DNA from: an uncultured Arsenicibacter sp.
GTDB taxonomy: Bacteria > Bacteroidota > Bacteroidia > Cytophagales > Spirosomataceae
Direction: 5' to 3'
Assembly: GCF_945952095.1 (NCBI RefSeq)
Contig: NZ_CAMFHL010000030.1
Coordinates: forward strand, 1 to 45,624
Length of the DNA stretch: 45,624 bases
Shown here: positions 39,968 through 45,624 of the stretch, piece after piece
Layout: the number at the start of each line of letters is the position of its first letter
How positions within the stretch are numbered: position 1 is the stretch's first letter
Program-made: the position numbers and the translations under genes
The notes under the pieces: generated by a model
Told to the model about the DNA's origin: nothing
Databases searched by the model: none
The model's input: the letters and a program-made list of their open reading frames with translations, nothing else

Positions 39968-41728
39968 ATGAAACAGCAAAATCCATTTATATACTCAACT
40001 CCTGACCAAATCAAGAATCCACAGGATGCTTTAGATTTATTTGTTGATGTTTTTAAGGATTTTTATCTGTTAGAAAATAAAGGAAATACCTTTATTCATG
40101 GCGCACGTGGTTCAGGGAAAAGTATGATGTTTCGTATTATGCGCCCAGACTGTCAAAAAATAAGATTAAATAAAAAATTAAATGATCTAGAATATTTTGC
40201 TGTTTATATACCTATAAAAGAGACGTCGTTAAATATTCAAGACATTCATTTACTCTCAAAAAAACATGGAGAGACTTTATTAAATGAGCACTTAATGTGT
40301 ATTTATTTCAGTATATGTATATTTGATTTTTTAAGGCAAGAAGACTTTACACACTATAATGAACATTTAGATTCCGTCAAGACTTTTCTTAGGAGATTCA
40401 AAAAGAATCTTGACAAGGTTGGTTATAAGTATTCGGAGGACTTTAATCCAAATAGTGATAGTATAAATGATTATTTTTCATGTATAGTGGAAATTCTTGA
40501 AGATATTCAAAATAGTTTCACAAATTATCTTGCAAGATTATCTTTAGGGCTTGAACATCTCAAATATGATGGTCCAATTTGTTTGTTTAGAAACTTTTTA
40601 TTCCAATTAATTAAAGATGTGGGCAAACTACCTTTTTTGCCAACATCTCCTATTTATTTACTAATTGACGATGCAGATGCACTTAATGAAATTCAAACAC
40701 AAATTCTGAATACTTGGGTTTCGTTTAGAACTACTGCTGATGTATGTTTTAAGATCACAACACAATTAACTTATAAAACTTATTATACCCTTAACTCTTC
40801 AACGAGAATTGATGCGCCTCATGATTATAATGAAATAAGCCTTTCTGATATATATACATCAGATAACAAGACAACAATATATAGAAAAAACATCAAGGAT
40901 ATAGTTGAGAAACGTCTACAGAAAATCTATAATCTTAATACTACCGCTGAAGCTTTTTTTCCATCTGATACAAAGCAAGAAGCTCATGTTAAAAAGCTAG
41001 AAAAAAAGTATATAGATCTAAAGAATTATGACTACGCTTATCGTAATGCGCGTATTGATTACATGTTAATGATTCCAAATAGATATACGTATAGTTATGC
41101 CGGATTTGATCAGTTAGTTCACTTATCATCAGGTATCATTCGTAATTTTATCGATTTGGCATTTAAAATGTTTGATGAAACTCAGAGAGTTTCGAAAGAT
41201 TCTTTAGCACCAATAACTTCAATTCCTATATCTATACAAAATAAAGAGATCAAAGATTATTCAAGTTGGCTACTTCAACAAATAGATAAAACAATAGATA
41301 GCCAAGGTATTAATCACTCTCAGAAAAATGACTACCTAAAGCTAAAAGCTTTAATTGACTCAATGGGCAAAGCTTTTAGAATATTTTTGGAATCAAAATC
41401 TAGTGAAAGAAGAAAGTTCTCATTCTATTTTGATGGCGAATGCGACGAGGAGCTAAAGAGGGTTTTGAAACTTGGTGTTAGTGAAGGTTTACTCCACTAC
41501 AGTACACACGGATCAAAATCAGGATTGGGGAGAGCACATAAATATGTCTTTAATAGAATGTTATCTCCTCTTTATATGTTAGATCCATTTGCTTTTTCAG
41601 GATATTTGTACATTACTCAACCTTATATTGATTTAGCAATCAATAACCCAAAAAGATTTTTAAAATATATAAGAGAGAGGGCAGAATCAAATGAATCAGA
41701 AGTTCAACAATTAGAATTTGATTTTTAA
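39968..41728 (+). CDS. ORC/CDC6-like P-loop ATPase
   Basis: The 586-residue protein has Walker A GARGSGKS (residues 45-52), Walker B LLIDDADAL (231-239) and a sensor-1-like KITTQ (262-266). Between Walker A and B is a long helical insertion (90-220). The start FIYSTPDQIKNPQDALDLFVDVF and the layout fit ORC-CDC6-like ATPases of prokaryotic conflict systems rather than replication initiators. The C-terminal half (about 320-586) is helical, with a possible winged-helix segment near the end (ELKRVLKLGVSEGLLHYSTHGSKSGLGRAHKYVFNRML). It follows the HD gene by 11 bp and abuts the next gene without a gap. It may act as sensor or switch in a complex with its neighbours (inference). Confidence 0.85.
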   Translation: MKQQNPFIYSTPDQIKNPQDALDLFVDVFKDFYLLENKGNTFIHGARGSGKSMMFRIMRPDCQKIRLNKKLNDLEYFAVYIPIKETSLNIQDIHLLSKKHGETLLNEHLMCIYFSICIFDFLRQEDFTHYNEHLDSVKTFLRRFKKNLDKVGYKYSEDFNPNSDSINDYFSCIVEILEDIQNSFTNYLARLSLGLEHLKYDGPICLFRNFLFQLIKDVGKLPFLPTSPIYLLIDDADALNEIQTQILNTWVSFRTTADVCFKITTQLTYKTYYTLNSSTRIDAPHDYNEISLSDIYTSDNKTTIYRKNIKDIVEKRLQKIYNLNTTAEAFFPSDTKQEAHVKKLEKKYIDLKNYDYAYRNARIDYMLMIPNRYTYSYAGFDQLVHLSSGIIRNFIDLAFKMFDETQRVSKDSLAPITSIPISIQNKEIKDYSSWLLQQIDKTIDSQGINHSQKNDYLKLKALIDSMGKAFRIFLESKSSERRKFSFYFDGECDEELKRVLKLGVSEGLLHYSTHGSKSGLGRAHKYVFNRMLSPLYMLDPFAFSGYLYITQPYIDLAINNPKRFLKYIRERAESNESEVQQLEFDF

Positions 41729-42709
41729 ATGGAAACTAAATTGACCCTAAAGAGTCTTTCAAAACAGCTGAAAGAATCAATTGATTTATTCATTTGTTCA
41801 GCTAGTTTTGAAGATAGGTGCTTTTCTGTGGCACAAAACATTAGCAAGTCCGCTAAAAAAACTAAAAAAATTGTAATATTTTATAACACAAATGAATACA
41901 ATCAAATTATCATCAATTCAGGAAAACTTTTTGACCTTTTCGGTAATAGAGCTCAAAAAATAGATTTACAGTCAGATAATCCTATATCAAACGTCAGCAA
42001 AATTATCAAGTATTTTAGCGAATTCTTTTCAACAAACAAAAAACCCAAGAATATCCTATTAGACTCAACAACTTTCACCCATGAAACTTTATTAATTATT
42101 ATAAGAATTCTGTTGTTCAACAAAGAGAGTATTAATAATATTTTTATTACTTATGTAAGCGCAGAATGTTACTCATTTAACGAGTCCAAGCCAGAAAACA
42201 AGTGGCTATCTGCTGGTATAAAACAAATCAGGTCTGTGGTTGGATATCCAGGACAATTAAGTCCAGCAAGAGACTATCATTTAATTATTCTATTTGGCTT
42301 TGAATCCGAAAGGACTAAAAAACTAATTGAAGAATATGAGTTCAGTAGAATTTCTATTGCCTTTGGGAATAGAAATGAATCAATAAATGATGAACATAGA
42401 GAACTAAATCATACAAGACACAAAGATTTATTAAGCCAATACCCTATTGCTGAAGATTTTGACATATCATTAACAGATCCTATCTCCGCTAAGAATAAGA
42501 TTTTAGAGCAATCGTTAAAGTTCTCTAATTATAATACCATAGTGGCACCTATGAATAATAAAATATCAACTATCGGTGCAGCTTTGGCTGCTGTTGAAAA
42601 TCCAAAAATTCAATTAATTTATGCTCAACCTATAACATACAACTATACGAGTTATTCAAAGCCCAAAGACGAATGCTATCTCTTCAGTATTCTTCATCCA
42701 AATACATAA
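41729..42709 (+). CDS. Unassigned two-lobed Rossmann-like protein, last gene of the operon
   Basis: I do not recognise this 326-residue family. The first half alternates strands and helices: IDLFICSASFEDRC, KKIVIFYNT, NILLDSTTFTHETLLIIIRILL and NNIFITYVSAECYS. The second half repeats such an order: DYHLIILFGFESERTKKLIEEY, SRISIAFGNRNESI and NTIVAPMNNKISTIGAALAAVENPKIQLIYAQP. The ends of both halves recall ligand-binding CARF/SAVED-type folds (strand, small residues, helix), which would make it a nucleotide sensor; the conserved-looking SASFEDRC might instead be an active site. Its ATG directly follows the ATPase stop with zero spacing, so translation is coupled and the two proteins probably act together. 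Confidence 0.75.
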   Translation: METKLTLKSLSKQLKESIDLFICSASFEDRCFSVAQNISKSAKKTKKIVIFYNTNEYNQIIINSGKLFDLFGNRAQKIDLQSDNPISNVSKIIKYFSEFFSTNKKPKNILLDSTTFTHETLLIIIRILLFNKESINNIFITYVSAECYSFNESKPENKWLSAGIKQIRSVVGYPGQLSPARDYHLIILFGFESERTKKLIEEYEFSRISIAFGNRNESINDEHRELNHTRHKDLLSQYPIAEDFDISLTDPISAKNKILEQSLKFSNYNTIVAPMNNKISTIGAALAAVENPKIQLIYAQPITYNYTSYSKPKDECYLFSILHPNT

Positions 42710-43229
42710 TTATTTTTTTATATTTATAATATAACCCTGATATATTCAATATAATCTATTTAATTATATAATTTTAAAGCACAAGTAGTTATTTAGGATT
42801 TTACAATCTTAAACACTGGTTAGTTGTAGTATAAATAATCTATGCATTTAATAATACTCTTTACTACTAATTATAAATATTTAAATATAAATGAGTGTAT
42901 TATATTATAGTACCTGCACGTCTTGAGAAATTACAGAGTAGTATAAAAACTACTCCTCCAAGTGTTTTTTTAAATAAAAATCCATATTGATTCTTTTTCA
43001 TTAATATTTATACGACTACTTTAAATATCGAGGGTTTATTTAACTATCAGTTATTGACCTTGATATTATAAAACAGCTCATTAATGATGAATATTATAAA
43101 ATTAAGGTCACTAAATTTCCTTATGAATCAAATTAGTTATTACTTTTAAAAGCTGTATCAAAACAACATTTACAGGGTATTTCAAAAACTTTAATCGCCT
43201 GATATATATAGCTATTGTCTTCCTATATA
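42710..43229. other. AT-rich gap without a gene
   Basis: No open frame of value on either strand. It contains the hairpin at 42936-42955, inverted TGACCTT/AAGGTCA arms (43055 and 43104), and two copies of ATATTATAAAA. It might be a decayed gene, an RNA gene, or a long 3' region. I see nothing more. Confidence 0.6.
42936..42971 (+). terminator. Hairpin with T-run in the AT-rich gap
   Basis: GAGTAGT-ATAAAA-ACTACTC forms 7 perfect pairs, and after nine bases a run of seven Ts follows. It lies 227 bases after the last operon gene and may end the operon or a small RNA. Confidence 0.5.
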
Positions 43230-43352
43230 TTCAGAAAAAGCTCTCTTACTTACCACAATCTGAACCAAATTTTGTAAAAGGGTTTCTTGAACCGCATTTT
43301 GTATCTTCAGCAGGGCTTTCCTATAAAATTCACGTGTGCAACAAAACGAGCG
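43230..43352. repeat. Direct repeat copy A (123 bp) before the serine recombinase
   Basis: This stretch matches 43475-43597 imperfectly from TTCAGAAAAA to the end, with a shared identical block TTTTGTATCTTCAGCAGGGC. TCTGAAC-like words recur within. Confidence 0.8.
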
Positions 43353-43590
43353 GTTTGCTGCACATCCACTGATCTGCTCAGCTTACCCTGTTCTACCCGC
43401 TGTCTGTGTATAGAATTCCTGTAAAGAATTGCTTGTACAGTACATTTATAAAACACACGTTAAATTTCCTCATGTTCAGAAAAACCCCACTTACCTCCTA
43501 TTATCTGAACGAAGTTTGCTGAACGGGTTTTCTGAACGCTTTTTTGTATCTTCAGCAGGGCTTTCCTGTAAAGTTCACACGTACAGGAAA
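43317..43590. promoter_or_regulatory. Three copies of a palindromic site, candidate res/crossover or operator sites
   Basis: Best copy: TTTCCTGTA-N11-TACAGGAAA at 43562-43590, perfect 9-bp arms. A second, CTGTA-N12-TACAG, lies at 43419-43440 and a degenerate one, TTTCCTATA-N11-TGCAACAAA, at 43317-43345. Serine resolvases bind about 28-bp imperfect palindromes before their own gene, so these fit subsites. The 99- and 146-bp spacings are wider than in Tn3-type res. Confidence 0.55.
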
Positions 43591-43597
43591 ACGTTCG
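43475..43597. repeat. Direct repeat copy B (123 bp), ending 18 bp before the recombinase start
   Basis: Second copy, displaced by 245 bp from copy A. It includes three TCTGAAC/GCTGAAC words and the best palindrome (43562-43590). The pair could be recombination sites or a duplicated promoter region. Confidence 0.8.
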
Positions 43598-43615
43598 TTT
43601 AATTGAACTGATGCT

Positions 43616-44191
43616 ATGAAGTTTGGCTACGCCCGGGTATCAACCTCGGAACAGAATCTGGATATGCAGCTCAAGGCCCTGATGGCGGCTGACTGCGACA
43701 AAATATATTACGATACCATTAGTGGCACCAAAAGAGACCGCCCGCAACTCGACGAACTGTTGAAGGTGCTTCGTTCCGGAGACGAAGTGGTCGTCTGGCG
43801 GCTGGACCGTCTGGGGCGGTCGCTGGTTCATCTGATTGAGCTGGTCAACGGCTTCTCCGAAAAAGGCATCACCTTTACCAGCCTGCACGATAAGATCGAT
43901 ACCGGTTCACCCAGCGGCAAGCTGATCTTCCATATCTTCTGTAGTCTTGCCGAGTTTGAGCGCGAGCTGATCCGGGAGCGGACAATGGCCGGGCTGGAAA
44001 GCGCCCGCAGACAGGGCCGCACCGGTGGCCGGCCGAAAGGATTATCGGAAGATGCGGAGAGTACCGCCCGGATTGCCGAAACGCTTTTCAGGGAGAAACA
44101 CACGGTAACTGAAATTGCCAAGCGGCTGAAGAAATCAAAGGTTACTGTATACAAATACCTGCGCAGTAGAAATGTAAAGCTGAACGCATAG
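43616..44191 (+). CDS. Serine recombinase (resolvase/invertase family)
   Basis: The 191-residue protein is of the small resolvase/invertase type. The catalytic serine S9 is in GYARVSTSEQNL; the arginines are in VVWRLDRLGRSLVHL and EFERELIRERTMAGLESAR; the long helix E follows; and a C-terminal helix-turn-helix is ARIAETLFREKHTVTEIAKRLKKSKVTVYKYLRSR. All important residues seem present, so it should be active in DNA resolution or inversion. No transposase gene is nearby. GC and codon use are like the host genes and differ from the AT-rich operon before it, suggesting a separate origin. Confidence 0.93.
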   Translation: MKFGYARVSTSEQNLDMQLKALMAADCDKIYYDTISGTKRDRPQLDELLKVLRSGDEVVVWRLDRLGRSLVHLIELVNGFSEKGITFTSLHDKIDTGSPSGKLIFHIFCSLAEFERELIRERTMAGLESARRQGRTGGRPKGLSEDAESTARIAETLFREKHTVTEIAKRLKKSKVTVYKYLRSRNVKLNA

Positions 44192-44398
44192 CCTTTACAG
44201 TCAACCCAATAGCCACAGGCTTGCAAATATTATATCCGGATATTAATATCACTAAAAGATAGCTATATCTGTAACATATATGGATAAAATAACGTTAATT
44301 TGTGACAGAGAGTGTAACAGGAGTTGTAACAAATACTGTCGTTATGACTCTCTGGCAATGCTTTTTTACACCTTTCGCGTATATAAAGGATTTAGGCC

Positions 44399-44602
44399 AT
44401 GGAATCAACTGACACATTATACAAAGTAGTACTCTGGGTCTCTGTATTGGTTACAGTGATTGTAATGGTACTGATGTTCAGAAGAGCCGTCCGGTCTGCC
44501 GATGAAAAGTTTAAGTCAATTAAAAAGGACATCGACAAACAGAAACGGACATACACTCCGGTGGATGACCAGCATTCAAGTCTGTTGACCCACCCGCATT
44601 AA
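44399..44602 (+). CDS. Small single-membrane-segment protein, coupled with the next gene
   Basis: The 67-residue protein has one hydrophobic helix (VVLWVSVLVTVIVMVLMF, about residues 9-26), then a basic and polar tail (FRRAVRSADEKFKSIKKDIDKQK). Its stop TAA shares the A with the ATG of the following gene. No known family; a holin-like or phage-derived membrane role is possible. The gap 44192-44398 before it has TGTAAC repeated (44270, 44313, 44325) but no gene. Confidence 0.6.
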   Translation: MESTDTLYKVVLWVSVLVTVIVMVLMFRRAVRSADEKFKSIKKDIDKQKRTYTPVDDQHSSLLTHPH

Positions 44603-44976
44603 TGGCAGAAGAATCTACCGAACACAAACCCACCTCACTTACAGGACTCCGCACAACCATTTATGTCAGTATCAGTTCAGCCCTGATCACGGGAGCTGAA
44701 TACATGGAAGAGGGGTTCTGGCAAAAAATCCTCAGAATTCTGGCTCCCGCCCTAGGAGCCGTCATTGCGGGTATATTCTATTTCTTTCTTCTTGAATTTA
44801 AAGACTGGCTTACCGATAAAAAGCTAAGAACTTACCTAAAACAACTGGAAGAAGAAAAGAAAGGCGCTTCAAATCAGAATACAAAACGTGAGATTGACGA
44901 GCGGATTAAAGATGTAAGGGACCGTCGGCACGAGATTAAGAAGAAAGAGATAGGGACTACCAATGCCTCTTCATGA
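44602..44976 (+). CDS. Small membrane protein with charged helical tail
   Basis: The 124-residue protein has one or two hydrophobic segments (TIYVSISSALITGAEYM and ILRILAPALGAVIAGIFYFFLL), then a strongly charged coiled-coil-like tail (KLRTYLKQLEEEKKGA, then EIDERIKDVRDRRHEIKKKE). It starts in the stop codon of the preceding small gene, so the two must be made together. No family is recognised. It may be a membrane partner in a phage-like or defence-like pair, but that is a guess. The gap 44977-45185 shows no gene. Confidence 0.65.
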   Translation: MAEESTEHKPTSLTGLRTTIYVSISSALITGAEYMEEGFWQKILRILAPALGAVIAGIFYFFLLEFKDWLTDKKLRTYLKQLEEEKKGASNQNTKREIDERIKDVRDRRHEIKKKEIGTTNASS

Positions 44977-45185
44977 GTAGTATTTCTCCACTTTCTAACA
45001 GTAATAAGGAGTAAAGTGGTTACTAGTCGCTACTATAGTAATATTGTAATCTTTCCTATTGGCTGTTGAAAAAGGGGCAAAAAATAATCATAGCTATATA
45101 ACTACCTAATATATTGCGTAGTTTCGTTACAGTCTAATACTCAATTCAACAAGTCAGTTTGCTACAAAGCCTTAATATTATACCA

Positions 45186-45608
45186 ATGAGAGTCAATAAG
45201 TTAAAAATAGAAGGGGTTGGAGGTATCGTGGACCTTGAGCTAAACTTTAATGCTAGTATGAATGTACTTTGCGGGCCCAATGGTATCGGTAAGACTACGG
45301 TATTAGAATCTATTGCGCATATATTCACTAATGGAGATACTAGTATACTAAAAAGAAATGTAAATGCCCTTAAAAGCAGAATACTTGCAGAAATAACTAT
45401 TTACAATATTGCTAAAGGTGTCGAAATAGCATTTGACACTTTTGTACCAGAGAAAAAGGCAAGTATCCAGGGATTGTATCTTCAGTCAGGTTTTTTAATA
45501 TCTCTAAAAACCACAAGAACATTTCAGTATTCTGCCTTAAAGACTATTAACAGAGACAGTGATAAAGAATACACTGCGCCCTTGAAACTGGACCACTTTA
45601 CTGAATAA
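45186..45608 (+). CDS. AAA/SMC-like ATPase N-terminal fragment, probably truncated or frame-shifted
   Basis: The frame of 140 residues starts MRVNKLKIEGVGGIVDLELNF, the standard start of AAA_15/AAA_23-type ATPases (also used in OLD- and Septu-like defence proteins), and has Walker A GPNGIGKTT at about residues 30-38. No ABC signature, Walker B or nuclease domain follows, since a TAA at 45606-45608 stops it 16 bases before the window end. Family members usually have 400-700 residues, so this is likely the start of a gene broken by a frameshift or stop, or the rest lies in another frame outside. The TTG at 45159 was not used. AT-rich like the defence-like operon. Confidence 0.65.
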   Translation: MRVNKLKIEGVGGIVDLELNFNASMNVLCGPNGIGKTTVLESIAHIFTNGDTSILKRNVNALKSRILAEITIYNIAKGVEIAFDTFVPEKKASIQGLYLQSGFLISLKTTRTFQYSALKTINRDSDKEYTAPLKLDHFTE

Positions 45609-45624
45609 CGAAGTTGTTAGTTGA

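Noticed and set aside
37858..42709. Classic type II restriction-modification system
   Set aside because: No nuclease motif is seen in the downstream genes; HD, P-loop and Rossmann-like features point to another kind of system, though an unknown nuclease fold in the last gene cannot be excluded.
43230..44191. A Tn3-type transposon around the serine recombinase
   Set aside because: No transposase gene or 38-bp terminal repeats were seen; only the recombinase and possible res-like sites are present.
35635..45624. Right attachment site copy of the tRNA-Lys 3' end
   Set aside because: Reading by eye found no second CGAATCCCAGCCGGATC-like stretch; it may lie beyond the window.

Overview
The window looks like a chromosome segment from a Cytophagales bacterium (phylum Bacteroidota), close to Spirosoma and its relatives. 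The reasons are: Bacteroidota-type promoters (TTG, about 19-21 bases, then TAnnTTTG) before several genes; almost no Shine-Dalgarno sequences; a TonB-dependent receptor paired with a DUF4249 lipoprotein; the BT_3928 / DUF1599 / folP cluster typical of the phylum; the short ProRS ending in tyrosine; and a GC content near one half in the core genes. The genus is an inference; no rRNA is present.

Positions 1-35484 are mostly core genome. In order they hold: a partial secreted protein, a 1-Cys peroxiredoxin, a membrane-anchored GH25 lysozyme, a LuxR-type regulator, glucose-6-phosphate isomerase, two related outer-membrane barrel proteins, a siroheme-synthase N-terminal-type dehydrogenase, an OsmC protein next to thymidylate synthase, a methyltransferase, and a lipoprotein. 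Next come a tandem repeat of about 124 bp, a 2TM protein, a PolX protein with a degenerate polymerase site, a TonB receptor with DUF4249 partner, a GT9 glycosyltransferase, and a MORN/TonB-like protein. An efflux operon follows (ABC membrane subunit without ATPase, HlyD, TolC) with a divergent TetR gene. The remainder is FKBP, prolyl-tRNA synthetase, a Tyr/Ser/Gly-rich lipoprotein, a FadL-like barrel protein, shikimate kinase, BT_3928, DUF1599 and dihydropteroate synthase.

At 35559-35634 lies tRNA-Lys(UUU). From its 3' end to the end of the window the sequence has the character of an integrated mobile element. It starts with a tyrosine recombinase reading away from the tRNA. Then comes a strikingly AT-rich, five-gene, tightly packed operon (37554-42709): a HigA-like XRE regulator, a DNA cytosine-C5 methyltransferase, an HD-domain protein, an ORC/CDC6-like P-loop ATPase, and a two-lobed Rossmann-like protein I cannot assign. 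It has no recognisable restriction endonuclease. I regard this as a candidate defence (conflict) system and the most interesting object here. The methyltransferase may mark self DNA, the ATPase may sense or switch, and the HD and Rossmann-like proteins are the likely effector and sensor; all of that is inference.

Downstream are about 900 bp without a gene, containing a hairpin followed by a T-run, two 123-bp imperfect direct repeats and three copies of a palindromic motif. These precede a serine recombinase gene. After it come two small membrane proteins with overlapping stop and start codons, and an ATPase reading frame that stops after about 140 residues just before the window ends. No right-hand copy of the tRNA 3' end was seen, so the element probably extends beyond the window.
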